Assembly: GCA_902651635.1 (NCBI GenBank)
Contig: CACRSC010000001.1
Location: 66,733-130,732, forward strand
Length of the DNA stretch: 64,000 nucleotides
DNA from: Mastigamoeba balamuthi
Lineage: Eukaryota > Evosea > Mastigamoebida > Mastigamoebidae
Direction of reading: 5' to 3'
The notes under the pieces were generated by a model. It was not told the origin of the DNA. It worked only from the letters and a program-made list of their open reading frames with translations, and searched no databases. Made by a program: the position numbers and the translations under genes. Shown here piece after piece: positions 47,021-59,670 of this stretch (the stretch's first letter is position 1; each line of letters begins with the position of its first letter).

Positions 47021-47243
47021 GCCATTGCCTCGTCATTCGTTGACTGTGACTGCAACTGCAACACTTAGTAAAAGAAGAACAAACTTGACCACCTCAGCTG
47101 ACCGCTTGAGCCACTGCTGGTGGCAGGACGAGAAGGTGCTGGGGGTGTGATTGATCCACATTCGTTTTTCACAGTACCGGAGTATGGCAGGTGATAGTGT
47201 TCGCTTAAGAGGGCGGGAAAGAGGAGAATGGAGGGAGTAGTCT

Positions 47244-50200
47244 TCACTGCGAACCAGCGGAGCTCTTGAGCGACCTCTGCGGCGAGCACACGACAGAGAG
47301 CTCCCACAGCGCCACAGCCCGCTCGCCAGAGGCCAGGCTGCAGAGCTGCCACGTGCGCCTGTGCGTGCTCCATTCGCCGCCGCCGCTGTTGATCGACACG
47401 CAGAGCACAGACGACACGGCGCAGTCGTGCATCTTGCGCTTGCACAGCAGCGACTGGTCCCTCGCGTTCCACGCGCGCACCACGCCGTCCGCCGACCCCG
47501 ACACCACCACGTCGTCCAGGCTCAGCAGCGCCGTCACAGCGCTCGCGTGCCCCGCGAATGAGGCCAGCGGCTTCGACTTCGGGGGAAGAGAGAAAAGCGC
47601 ACGACGACGTCAATTGAGGCCCGGGGGAGGGGCGGCGGGTATTGAGAGGCGCACGGCAGATGTGCACTCGCGTCTCCACACGGAGATGGTACCGTCATGG
47701 GAGCCGGTCCACATCTTGCCGGCGACCTTCGCGATCGAGCAGACGGCGTCGGCCACGGCGATGGCGTGGCGCTTCTCGCACGTCACCGCGTCGTAGACGA
47801 GCAGGCAGTCGCCGACCGCGGCCCACACGGCCCCCGAGCCCGCGGCCATCGCGTAGACCGAGCCAGCGGCGCCCAGCGGGACGACCCTGGGCGGCTGGAG
47901 GGCCTGCTGTATGTCGATGAGGCAGAGCCTGTCCTCGACGCAGCCGCCCCAGATGGTCTTGAGCTGCTGCGCCCAGCAGCCGAACGTCGGGCACTCGACG
48001 ACGCGCACGACCGCCGCGGTGCTCTGGCGCAGCACCGCCAGCCGGTCGCCCCCCGAGGCGAAGACGTAGAGCCCCGAGATGGCCAGCGCCCGCACCTCGT
48101 CGGCCAGCACGCGCGGCCTGGTCGAGACGGCCGCGCACTTGGCGGGGTCCCAGAGCGTGAGCGACCCGTCGGCGTGGCCCGCCCAGATCAGCGTCCCCAC
48201 GACGAGCACAGAGCAGACCTGCGCGCCCGACGGCTGCGCCAGCGACCCCACGACGCGCAGCTGCGTGTTGTCCGCCGCGGCCCGCGCGGCGAGCACCGGA
48301 GAGCCGACGGGCGACTGCGCCGGCGAGGGCGACGACGACGGCGGCGACTCGGTGGCCTGGCGCTGGTGCGACACGAGGCGGCTGGGCTTGGGGGGCACCG
48401 GCGGCGGCGTCCTGCTGCCCTGCGGCAGCGACGACGCCGAGCGCTGGTGCAGCGGCGACGTGAACCCCGCGGGCGCAGACGACCGCGGCGGAGACGCCCC
48501 GCCAAGCTGCGAGCACCTGGGCCCCACGGGCGACCTCGCAGGCGGCAGCGACTGCTCCCGCTGCACGGGCGTCGGCGGCAGCGGGCCCCTGCGCGCGAAC
48601 GCCTCCCGGGGCGGCGACGGCGGCGTGAGGTCCACGCGCGGCGGGGGCGTCGGGGGCAGCGGGGCCCTGGCGGACCCGATCTTCAGCTTGGGCGCGGGCT
48701 TCCTGCGCTCGTCGCGCGGGGGCAGCGGGGGCGAGTCCTCCGCGTCCCTGGGCCTCGCCCTGTGGGGCAGCAGGCCGCCCTGGGGCTCCAGGGGCTTGCG
48801 CAGCGTCAGGCGCTTGGCGGCCGAGAGCCTCGGGAGCTTCCTGGCGCTCCTCGCCACGCGCTGCTGGCGCGGCGAGCGGTCGCCGCCCGAGACCGAGGGC
48901 GGGGGCGCGTAGACCTGCGGGAAGTCCTTCTTGATCTCGTCGTAGAGCTCCCAGACGACGCGGGCGAACGTGGGCCTGTCGTCGGGGTCGTTGGCCCAGC
49001 ACTGCGGGATGAGCGACGCGCAGGCAGGCGGCGCGGGGCTCGGCAGCTCGGGCCGCTCGCCGGCGACGACCTTGCGCTCGAGCTCCGTCATGAAGGGCTC
49101 GTCGCCAAAGAACTGCCTGCGCGCAAAGATCTCCCACATGACGACGCCGAACGAGTACACGTCGCTGGCCAGCGTCGGCTCCTCCTTGCGGATGACCTCG
49201 GGCGCGAGCCACACGGGGTTGTCGACGGCGAGGTTGATGGTGCTGGCCAGCCCCGCGAGGCCGAAGTCGGCGACCTTGGCGACGACCTTCGCGCGCTCGT
49301 CGAGGGCCGCCAGCAGCACGTTGGGGCTCTTGAGGTCGCGGTGCAGCAGCGGCGGCCGCAGGCTGTGCATGAACGACATGGCGTTGCACACGTCCAGCGC
49401 GACGCGCATGCCCAGCGCGTGCGGCAGCGGCCGCGCCGTGTCCATCGCGTGCGTGAACAGGTCGCCGCAGTCGATAAACTCGGTGACGGCGCACAGCGGG
49501 TGCGTGCACACGCCGCGCAGCTCGACGATGTTGGGGTGCCGCAGGTGGTTCAGCACGACGACCTCGCGCCGGAACTCGGTGAACGAGCGCGACCCCGTGC
49601 CCGTCGCCTCGCCGGCCTCGTCGAGCTTGAGCTTCTTCACCGCCACCGCGTCGCCCCCGGGCAGGCGGCCTCTGTAGACGACGCCGGCGCCGCCCTCGCC
49701 CAGCACGCGCTCGAACGTGATGTCCTTGTACTCGATGCGCTTGATGCCCGCGTCCGTCAGGAACAGGTCCGGCGCCAGCGCCGAGGTCAGCACGGGGCTC
49801 TCGCCGCGGCAGTAGAGGAACGGCGTGCCCTTGAACGCCGCCAGCTCGCACTGCTCGATCGTGAACAGGTGCCACTTGTCGTGCGTCAGCCCCTGCAGTA
49901 TGCAGTGCGTGCACGGCACGTAGATCTGCATCTCGGCCTGCGCAAAGCCGCGCCGTCACTCGGTGCCCTCGCCACCGAGGGGGGACGTAGGAAGAAGGGG
50001 GGGCGCTGCGCTGCTTACTGCGAGCGAGTCGGACATGAGCGACGAGATGGTGTCGTACATGAGCCGCGCGAGGGTGACGGGGCTGGTCCCGCGCGCGCTG
50101 CAGATGACGGTGCTCTCCCCGGGGCGCTGCTCCAGCAGCACCGTCGCCCCCGACGACGGCATCGTCGCCAGCATGCCGTTCTTCCAGTACAGCTTCGCCA

Positions 50201-53200
50201 CCATCCCCGGGAAGTTCAGTATGCGCACCTGCGAGGCCCGCCGTTAGCAACGCGGCGTGGCATAGGGCGGGGGGTGGCAGATGGGGTGGCTCGCTTGCCA
50301 TGAGGCGGGGGAAGAAGCCCGAGGGGATGTAGTGCTTGAAGAAGTACCACCGCGAGGCCTGCGAGACGTCCTCGCTCAGCTGCGGCCAGTGCGTGCCGAT
50401 CTCCTGCGGCCTGGGCTCGGGCAGCAGCGCCGGCACGAGCAGCATCTGCTCGTCCGCCGCTGCTGGCGGCACAGACGAGGCGCTGCTGGTGCCGCTGCTG
50501 CTTGTGGTGGCTTTGGGGGCTGCGCCGTTCTTGGTCAGGTTGTACACGACCTCGAACGACTCGAGCAGCGCCACGAGGCTCGCGTGGAACTCGGGCGGGT
50601 ACTTGGGCAGGCGCCAGATCTGCGGCAGGTCCCTGGTGCTGAGGATGCCCTTGGACGCGTAGTTCTCGCGGACCGTGAACAGCGTCGCGAAGAGGTCGAC
50701 GAGCCACTGCGGTTTGAGCACGACCATGTCGCGCAGCAGCGGCTCCGACTCGTAGTGCAGGAGCACGCCAAAGTGGTGCAGCACCGTGCAGGCCTCCTCG
50801 AGGTCCGCATCGCCCTCGATCGAGCAGCGAGCCGCGATCTCCCGCAGGCCCGCCCAGTTGAGCACGGGCTGCGCCGAGGCCTTGAACGTCTCCCGCAGGC
50901 TCTTCTCGAGCAGCAGGTACCTGCCGGGAACCTCCTGTCGCAGGTACGGATGCGCGCGCAGAGCGTCCTCGAGCGACTCCCTCAGCTTGTTGATCCCTGG
51001 ATTGCGTTGAGCGCCCATTGAGGTCCCGCGCGCCGGGGCGGAGGGAATGCGGGGAAGAGCCTCGCTCGCACGTGCCTTTGTACGTCGGGCAGCTGACGGG
51101 GAAGACGCCGATGATGCTGGGGAAGTGCGGGTGGAAGGCCTCGTAGATCTGGTCGGCGATGGGCTTGAAGACGCTCGAGGGGAACTTGTCCCTGTGCGTG
51201 CCGACGATGAGCACGGGGACGCTGGGCGCGTGCGTGCGCAGGTTCCACAGCCAGTGCTCCATCATCGACTCCTCGAACGGCCGCGACATGTCCCACACGA
51301 CGAGCGCGATCGCCCGGTCGCTCAGAAAGAACTGGTGCGTCGTGTAGTAGACCGACTGCCCCGCAAAGTCCCACACGTTCACCGCGACGTCGAGCGTCGA
51401 CTGCCGGCTCTCGCCCGTCTTCTCGTCGACCTCGAGCACCTCCAGTGGCACCTGCCAGTCGTCGATGTGTATGCCGTCGGTGGACATGTTGTAGTCGGGG
51501 CCTGCGAGGCCCGTGATCCTCCTACGCTCGCGCAGGCACCGCACGAGCGTCGTCTTGCCGACGCCGTTGGCGCCCACGACCATAACGCGGACCCTGAGGC
51601 AGAGGACGTCGCCGCCGAGCTGCGTGCGCAGGTACTCGATCGACGCCATCGGCCCCGACTCGGCGACGCGCAGTGGGGGCACCGCGATCTTCTCGTTCTG
51701 CGTGAGGTCGAGGAAGCGCAGGTTGGGCAGCAGCCCCACTGCCAGCGGCACCTCGGTGACGTAGTTGGACTTGAGGTCCAGCATCTCGAGCTTGTAGAGC
51801 TGCGCGATCGCCGACGGCAGGCCGCGGACGCAGTTGGCCGAGAGGTTGAAGTACTTGAGCGACGAGAGGCAGTTGATGTCGGGCGGCAGGTCGACGATCT
51901 TGTTCTTCGAGAGGTCGAGGTTCTCGAGCCACCAGAGATTGAGCAGCGCGCGCGGGAACTCGAGGAACCTGTTGTTCTGCAGGTTCAGCGTCTTGAGCAT
52001 CTTCATGTCGAACAGCGTGTCCGGCAGGTCCGTCAGCACGTTATCCGACAGCGTCAACCTGTTTGCCGCTTGAGAACCGTCTGCGCAGCATACCAAACTA
52101 TAGCGCACGTTGTCAGGGAGCCCATCTGTGTGAAGAATGTGGGCACGTGCGAGAGCTCCATCCCCGAGGCGTCCAGCAGCAGCAGCTGTGGCTTGAAGGG
52201 CATCGCAGGGAACTGCGAGAAGCTCTGCTGGCCGACGGAGAGCTCTGTCAGAGTCTCCATCTTGTCCAGAACAGCCGGCCACGCAGGGATCTTGTTGCCC
52301 CCGAGGCAGAAGCCCTTCAGCTTCTGGAACTTGACAACCTCGTCCGCGAGGCCTGTCAGACAGTTGCCGCTGATGTCGAACCCCTCGAGCAGCGGCATCC
52401 ACGTCGCCAGAAGCGAGACGACCTCTGGCGGCATCCAGACGATGTCGTTGTGCCTGTTTGGGGGAGCCTGAGTGCTGAGCCTCGGGAGGGGCTTCGCGTA
52501 CGCCAGGGAGAGCGTCTGTAGCGAGTTGAAGACAGCCAATCGAGGGGGGATCGTGTTGAGCGTGTTAAACGAGAGGTCGATCGACGACACGCCATAGATA
52601 GAGTAAACGAATGGCGGGACAAAGAACAGCCTGTTGAAGGCCGCGGAAAGGCTTGACAGCGGGATGGCTGTCTGGGCCTTGTTCGCCTTGCTTCTGATCT
52701 GCGCTCTGATCTTCCTCACTCCTGTCGGGCGAATAAGATGGCCTGCGGGAGAGCGTGGTTCTCAGTGCCTTCGATGGCTGCGATGTTCCACTGAAGGAGG
52801 AACCCGAACCACATCATGGGCTCCCTGTCCGTCGCGGGGGCCAGCGGGTCTGCCCGCGGGGTGTAGAGGGAGTTCTTGTAGTCGTCAGCGGATCTGAGCA
52901 GCTGCGACCAAGCAGAGACGCTGACACCGCGGACTCTCTGCCTCTCCCACTCGAAGTTGTTCAGGAAGTTGCCATACCGCTCTGTGAGGCTCGCGTTTGC
53001 CACGAAAAAGAGAAGCTCTTCTCGGAACTCGAACGCGGTGGGGAACTCCTGCATGAGCGACCACACGACAAAGCAGAACTGGAGGAACACCGGCGAGAAG
53101 GAGGGCGACTTCCCGTCAAAGTCGCACGAGTTCCTCAGACTGCAACAGCTTAGTGCCGCTTGGCGGTTGTGCGTGGGATTACGAACGAGAACGGGTATCC

Positions 53201-56023
53201 CATGCTCAGCCACTCCTTTTCGATCAAAACGGCGAATCTGAAAGAGCGCTCTCTTGAGACAGAGGAACGACGAGTGCGACCCCGGTTGTCCAGGGCGTGC
53301 CCTTTGGTGGTCCTGTAGTATGGGTCCAGCAGTAGTTGGACGACGCTGCTGATCTGCGCGTCGGTATCTGCGTAGTCCCGCGCGTGCTGCAGGATGACGT
53401 TGTGCTTCTTGAGAAGTCCGGCGACAATTGATGCCGCGCTGAGCACTTTCTTCATCTGGTCCGTCCACATCCCCACGAACGGGCTTGACGGCATTGGATG
53501 TCAGCGAGAGAGATAGGGTGAAACACCCTCTTACCTCTTTCGGGTTGGGTGTGGCGCCCCCTCGGCATCCTTGCCGAGCATCTCGTCAAAGGCTTGCCTG
53601 ATGCTCTCGGGAGTGGCGAGGTTCAGCGGCAGCACGCTCATCACCGGAACACCGCTCCCGGTATCGACGACGACAAAGTGCGAGTGGCCCAGGTATTCCT
53701 CGCATCGCTGGTGAAAGCGCGTCAGCATGCGGCGTACTGGGAGCTGGGGGCGCGGTGCCTTGGCAACGGTTGCTGGAGAGGTGGACTGAAACGTGCGTAG
53801 CAGAGACGTGCCGTATTCAGGGGACGACCACACGAACACAGGGAATCTCCTCTTCACAAAGAGGCTTGCAAAGTCGGCAAGATAGTTGTCATCCGCCTTA
53901 GCGGGTACGATAAGCTGCGACGGGTAGCTGGCGGACAGCGCGTAGCTTTCGTTTGCTTTTGATATCTGCGCGAATTGAGTTGCAGAAACGAATGAAAAGG
54001 AAAGGTCGCACCCTCCACGCATCCTGCGGGGTCTTCATCCGTGCGAGGTCTTTTGGCGGCTTGTAGACAGCCCAGTCTCCAGGGACGGCCGGCAGCTCTC
54101 TGTTGATGAACGCAAACGTCTCTGCGCCGTCCTCACACAGCCTGCGCAGCATCTCCAGCGACCTCTGCACGAACGCGGGGTCTGCGCACGGGAAGAAGAG
54201 GTAGAACACACGGAAGTCCTGCCGGGGTGGCTGATCAGTGACGGTATGGCGTGCCCACAAAGCGGCACCTTGCATTGCACACGCAGCTGTAGCAGGCCGA
54301 CCTCCTCGATGTTGTGTATGCACTTCAGAGGCACCTGCGCGGCCTCGTCGTCGTCCAGGCCGATGGGGGACAGGTGGACAAGCCGGTAGTTTGTCATCCA
54401 CAGCTCGCCGCAGCAGACAAGCCCCGTGACTCCAGAGTCCTTCGTGATCGGGCGCCAGTTGGAGAAGACGACGTTGTCAAGCGAGTAGAACGTCCGCTCC
54501 CCCGGGATCCTGCTGATCTTGTCGCTTGACTCGGGGCAGAACTGCGGGGGGGAAGCGGGCAGAGCGTCAGCCACGAGGCCAATTTGGTACGGGACATGTG
54601 CGGACAAGCAGACTGTCGAGGACGTCGTTGAAGTTGGCTTCGAGGCACGCAATCTCCGCGTCGGCGCTCTGCTGGGCGACACCCCTTGGCACCGAGAGCA
54701 TGAAGTGCTTCGTGATCGTTATGAACGCCGTCACGTTCTGCCCAGCGACGACGTGAGCGCATCGGAATGCATGGGTGGGAGGCGTCCACGGCGGGGTACC
54801 TTGCGAGCGTCCGCGCCCCTGCTGCAGAGGTAGCTGACGGCGCAGCCCACGCGCTTGAGCATGAGCCTGGGCACGCCGGACAGCCTGCAGAGCGCTGCCC
54901 CCAGCGCGCTGAACTCCTCCTCGGACCCCTTGTGCCGCAGCAGCAGCTCGTAGGCGTCGCGGGGCACGAGGGTGTCGCGCGAGGACTCGCAGAACTGGCG
55001 CAGCTGCTGGAAGAGCAGGTTGCACGAGACCGCGGGGTTCAGGGGGCGCATGTCCTCCTTGTCGATGAGGGCGCGGATGTCGGCCATCTCCTTGTCGGTG
55101 GCCTTGTACGCGAACAGCGAGAACACGTCCTGCGGCGACACGCCCGGCGCGCAGAGGTACGACTCGAGCTGCTGCAGCGACTGCACAAAGTACGGCGGCA
55201 GCTTGACGACGCCGTGTACCTCGACGCTCTGGACGGGGGGAGGACAGAGAGCGGGTGCATTGTCGTGAGTGGCTGGTGCGGGCGTGGAGGCCGGAAGCAG
55301 CAAAGAAAGGAAGGAAATGGTTCAGGAACCCTGTCCTCCTCGAGTCGCGAGTCGAGGTTCTGCATCGAGTGTATGAGCGACCTCAGCAGCACGCGCGGCG
55401 TCCGCAGCTTCAGCGAGTCGGCGCCCTGCCAGGGCCGACAGCGGGGAACGTTGAATTTGGAATGTGGCCACCCCCTCTTCCCCCTGCACTCAGGCTGCAG
55501 CGGGAGTCTCTCGCACCCTCTTCTTCCGCGTCACGCGCGTGTTGCTCAGCTTCCTCACTCGGAGCACCAGCTCTGTCTGCGGGGCGTGGTGGGTCAGGGA
55601 CAGGAGGGGCGGGCAACCAGCGGTGCGAGCGTCGGGGGGGTGCACTTCGGCCGTTGGGGCGTAGGAGGCGAGGTGCTTGGCGGGGTCCAGCAGCATCTCC
55701 TCGGCGTCCTCCTCGCCCGCAGACCGCATGACCACGATCAGCTGCTCCTCGGACACGTTGAGCCAGCGCATGTACTTGTCCTGCACCATCTGCAGCGCCT
55801 GCGCGGGGGCCAGAGAGGGTTATCCACACCGCAGGAAGAGATTTCTTGTTCAACGACGACGCTGGGCCGTGTGGGCTGTGTGGGGGTTGGTTGGGCGGAC
55901 CAGGTGCGCTATGTCCGAGACGAGGGCGCCGCGCGGGTACGCCATGGCGCGCCGCGCGTTGTCGTCGTGCTCGAAGACGACGTAGACGAGCTCCGCCTCG
56001 CCAGACGGCGCCGGCGTCGACAT
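47244..56023 (-). CDS. Pats1-like Roco protein: GAP-like, GRAM, myotubularin-like, LRR, Roc-COR, kinase, WD40
   Basis: A multidomain Roco protein of roughly 2,300 residues. From the N-terminus: an unassigned start (MSTPAPSGEAELVYVVFEHD), a RhoGAP-like domain (about 54780-55230) whose arginine-finger site reads VFSLFAYKA, and a GRAM domain (54260-54545). Next is a myotubularin fold (52740-54070; NESYALSASYP, FPVFVWSS, LLLDPYYRT, VLIEKEWLS) in which the catalytic loop CxxGWDR is replaced by ARDYADTD. Then come leucine-rich repeats (51640-52700), the Roc GTPase (GANGVGKTT, WDFAGQ, GTHRD), COR, an active-looking TKL kinase (GEGGAGVVY, VAVKKL, HRDLKSPN, DFGLA; 48920-49720), a Pro/Ser linker and WD40 repeats to the end. 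The order matches Dictyostelium Pats1, which acts in cytokinesis. The MTM/LRR junction (about 52720) is unresolved, but the LRR exon has no suitable ATG, so one gene is preferred. Confidence 0.85.
50229..50298 (-). other. GC-AG intron (Roco, within COR)
   Basis: Donor CATG|GCAAGC, acceptor CTCGCAG, 70 nt, phase 0. It joins GFFPRLM to VRIL, as expected in COR. No GT donor lies near the end of the exon. Confidence 0.75.
50997..51075 (-). other. GC-AG intron (Roco, Roc to COR)
   Basis: Donor AAAG|GCACGT, acceptor AATCCAG, 79 nt. Phase 1 is required to read YKGINKLRESL. The GT four bases on (GTGCGA) is in phase 2 and fails. Confidence 0.8.
53238..53300 (-). other. GC-AG intron (Roco, myotubularin part)
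   Basis: Donor AAGG|GCACGC, acceptor CTTTCAG, 63 nt. Splicing gives YYRTTKGFAVLIEKEWLS, matching the myotubularin family; GT alternatives break the frame. Confidence 0.85.
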
Positions 56024-56254
56024 GGGGGGATCGCAATGGCTCTCCTATACGAGCAATGAATCGGTACTTGCGAGATTTGATTGTTCGGGAAATTGAGGGT
56101 GAGGATCACCACACACAGGGCAGATATTGGGCTGATTCAAAATGATGTCATCTTTGGGTTTAGTTGTAGCGCCGTCTGGGTTGCCCTCTTTCCCCTCTCT
56201 TCAGCGCAGAACCTTAATCCCCGCAGAACCCGCTCACCTCCCACATACCTAAGA

Positions 56255-57436
56255 ATGGCGTTCAGTGCGTCCCCCACCCCGCCACCCCCCGTGCTGCTGC
56301 CCCCGGGCCCCTCCGCTGACTCTGCTCTCTCTCCGTCCGCAGGGGCTCAGTTTGAGAACAGCTGCGAGGTCGGCGTCTTTTCGAAGCTCACCAACGGGTA
56401 CTGCCTCCTCTCGCACGGCGGCTCGGTCCACTTCCGAGGTACACACCCCTCCCGCACCGCGTCGCGCCGCTTTTCGTCCTATTTTTGCCCCACTGCGCCC
56501 CGCCCGCCCCTCGCCCAACGCGCACAGAGTAAAATTGATTCGCCCTGTGCCCCTCTGCAGTGATCCAGGACGAGCTCTCGCAGCACATCCCCGTCATCCA
56601 GTGCTCGATCGCTGGCGTCCGCATCGTGGGCCGCCTGACCGCCGGTGCGCGGCCTCGATGGGAGGGGGGTGTGAGTCGGTGAAGCCGTTGTCTGACAAGG
56701 GAGGTCTTTGGGACTGCCTCTGGGCGTGTGCAGGCAACACCAAGGGGCTGCTGGTGCCCAACACGACGACGGACCAGGAGCTGCTGCACCTCCGCAACAG
56801 CCTGCCCGACAAGGTCGTCGTGCAGCGCATCGAGGAGCGCCTGTCGGCCCTGGGCAACGTCATCGCGACCAACGACTACGTGGCGCTCGTGCACCCCGAC
56901 GTCGACAGGGAGACGGAGGAGATCATCGCCGACACGCTGGGCGTCGAGGTCTTCAGGCACACGATCGCCGGCAACGTGCTCGTCGGCAGCTACTGCGCGC
57001 TGAGCAACTCGGGCGCCCTCGTGCACCCCATGACGTCGGTCGAGGACCAGGACGAGCTCTCGTCGCTGCTCCAGGTCCCCCTGGTCGCCGGCACTGTCAA
57101 CCGGTCCGTCTGCTCCCCCCTTGTTCCCCTTCGTCCTCCCCGCTGTTGTCTGTGCTGATGGTCTGCGTGCCTGTCCTGTCCCAACAGTGGTAGCGACGTC
57201 ATTGGCGGAGGCCTCGTGGTCAACGACTGGGCGGCGGTCTGCGGCATGGACACAACTGCCACAGAGATCTCGGTCATCGAGAGCATCTTCAAGGTGCGAG
57301 CGGGCGCCAAGCCCCCACCACCCCAACAGCGCACGGCGTGGCGACTCACCACTCTGCCTCGCCCGCGCAGCTCGGAGACGCGCAGCCAGGCCACCTGGTC
57401 ACCAAGCAGCGCAACGCTCTCATCGACACCTACTAA
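56255..57436 (+). CDS. EIF6: Translation initiation factor eIF6
   Basis: eIF6 binds the 60S subunit, blocks premature joining to 40S and is needed for 60S assembly. Six exons (56255-56264, 56343-56438, 56561-56644, 56734-57103, 57188-57293, 57371-57436) give 243 residues, the normal length. The first exon codes only MAF plus one base; the join yields [16 protein letters not shown], matching the family N-terminus. Conserved blocks follow: [85 protein letters not shown]. The five-fold pentein repeat is complete. It diverges from the Roco gene across about 230 nt. Confidence 0.97.
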
Positions 57437-57580
57437 ACACTCCCCGAAAGATGCAAACCACGAGAAGCCCGCTCGGGATTTGGAAACCGAATTAACGAGT
57501 TTTCGACATTCGTGTTTTCGTTTTATGGTTTTTTGGTCGGATCACTTTTTAAGGTTACGGGCCCTGGCGTTGGCAAACAC

Positions 57581-59462
57581 TCAGGGCAACAGCGGGTCGC
57601 GCTCGCACTGGACGCTGCTGCAGCCGGGTGGCACCATCTCACCCTGCCTGCCCGAGGGCAGGAGCGACTCGGCCTCGGCCTGAGCCTCGGCAGCCTCGAC
57701 CTCGCGCAGGAAGTCGCGGCCGTTGAGGCTGTTGTGGATGCTGCCGATGATGCTGGGCTCGGCGCAGTAGTCCTCGACGGCCGGCGTCGCGTCCCTGTCC
57801 TTGGAGCGGAACTTGGCCGCGAGCTGCCTCCAGTAGAACGGCATCGACATGACAAAGAGCAGCCCGAGGAGCGCCGCGGACGACGGCAGCAGGGCGTTGA
57901 GGTAGCGCAGGTCCCTGTCGTCCTCGGTGTAGGGGGCCATGAACTTGATGAGGATGCCGTTGCCGATCTTGTCGGTGAACGACATGAAGCCGTAGACGAA
58001 GGCGCCCGTCTTGACCTGCTTGTCGACGAGGTCCGCCTCCATCGAGACGGCCGTGACGAGCAGCGACGTCGAGCCGATGCCGATGAGTATGGCGAACACG
58101 AACACGGACCACCAGAAGCCGGGCAGGATCACGAACAGCGCCCCGCAGCCCAACGTCGACAGCAGCGCCCCGAATGCGTAGCAGGCCAGGCGGCCGATCT
58201 TGGCGTTGAGCGACCGCATGGCCATGGTCGTGGCGAAGCTGACGACCATGATGACGGCGGGGACCTCGGCGAGGACGTCGGCGTGCGAGACGAGGCCGAG
58301 CGAGCGGCGCAGGTAGAAGGGCATGTAGACCTGCGAGAGGTTGACGCTGATCCTGCTCAGCATGTAGACAAAGGCGACCTGGTAGAACGAGAGCTTCTTG
58401 AACCACGCGGGCCACCCGTGCTGCTTGACCTCGCGGAACGAGCTGCTGCTCAGCGAGCTCGACCGCGAGCGCCGCTGCGACCCCCGCGCGGCCGCGTCCG
58501 AGTGCGACTGCGACTGCGAGGGCTCGCGCACGCCGATGAGGAAGACGACCGTCATGATGTCGCCCAGGACGATGGCGCTGATGCTCGTGATGCTGAACGC
58601 GCCGTACGACAGGCCCAGGCGGTTGAAGCTCACCGTCGTGATCAGCAGCACCGCGAGCGTCGCCGCGATGCACCCGGCGTACCTCGCGCTGTTGAGCCTC
58701 GTGCTCTGGTGCTCGTCCCTGCAGTACGGAACGGGCTGCACGTTAGTGGCTACGTAACGATTCCCCCCCCCCCCCCCGAGAGACGCTGGCGCAACGCGGG
58801 ACTTACGAGGTGAGGTCGGGGACGAGGGCCATGTGGGCGACCTGGAGCGCGGCCCAGCCGACGTTGAAGATGCTGGCGAGCGTGGCGAACCAGACGGTCT
58901 CGTTGATGCCGGTGCTCTCGCAGAGCCAGCACCTGTTGAACACGAAGAAGAACGAGAGGTTCACCAGCACCGCCCCTCCGAGCACCCACACCTGCGCAGC
59001 ATCGAAGGAAGGGGGCAGGGGCAGGGGGGCGCCACGCAACACTACCACGTCAGGGGTGCCAATCTGGTGTGGGGTGTGGGATAGACGGGTGACGGGTGAT
59101 TACGGGCCTTTCTGCGACCCCATCGGATGTTCGTGTGGTCCGAGGCCCAGCCCACCAGGGGCGTCGCGATGGCGTCCGCGACCTGCCCCGCCAGCATGAC
59201 AGAGCCCGCGTGCGCAGCGTCCAGCTTGGCGACCTGTTGCGAGCGGAGCGGAGCGTGGGTTGGGCGGCAGGCGCGGGTGGTGCAGTGAGAGACAGTGGGG
59301 GGGTGTGCGCGTGTGGGCGAGTCTCTTCGTCAGTGGGGGTCGGGGGACCTCTGTGAGGAAGATCAGCAGGAAGCTGAACCACAGCCCGGCTGTCATGTCG
59401 TTGAGGAAGTGGCCCACGCCATAGCAGAACACCTCGACGCCTGAGAGCGGCTTCTTCCCCAT
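57581..59462 (-). CDS. MFSD12-like lysosomal cysteine transporter
   Basis: Major facilitator protein of the MFSD12 type; in animals MFSD12 moves cysteine into lysosomes and melanosomes. Exons 59462-59349, 59233-59108, 58991-58807 and 58718-57581 give 520 residues in frame. Matching blocks are [57 protein letters not shown] and [19 protein letters not shown]. About twelve membrane helices are expected. A Ser/Arg-rich cytosolic loop (58430-58530) separates the halves. The start ATG directly precedes the first conserved helix. A long C run sits in the third intron (58764-58777). The third exon is reached through a GC donor. The gene sits between eIF6 and WDR74. Confidence 0.85.
58992..59107 (-). 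other. GC-AG intron (MFSD12-like)
   Basis: Donor AAAG|GCCCGT, acceptor TGCGCAG, phase 0. It gives WGRRKVWVLGG. The GT three bases later (GTAATC) is phase 1 and breaks the frame; the whole-gene exon sum is in frame only with the GC donor. Confidence 0.8.
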
Positions 59463-59670
59463 CCCCGGGCACAGAGACACAGTCCGGAGTCCCACAGTAG
59501 AATTATGAGAAGATCTGGTGAAAAGAATCAGCAGCAAGAGCCGAGAAGACAGCAAGCAGATGTGTACGTCTTTTACCGCGGTGTGACGTAGGGCCCATGT
59601 CACAAGGGGGCAACCATCAAACAGTGGCGAAACGGCCTTCGTTGTTCGTCGACGGATAATTCGGATTCGC

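Noticed and set aside
47697-50303. An 868-codon open frame on the plus strand
   Set aside because: It is antisense to the Roco kinase and WD40 exons, which carry unmistakable motifs. Its composition is the Arg/Ala-rich mirror expected from codon bias.
52700-52740. Splitting the Roco locus into a myotubularin gene and an LRR-Roc gene
   Set aside because: The LRR exon has no ATG near its start, and the joint order matches a known amoeba Roco protein. The exact junction remains open.
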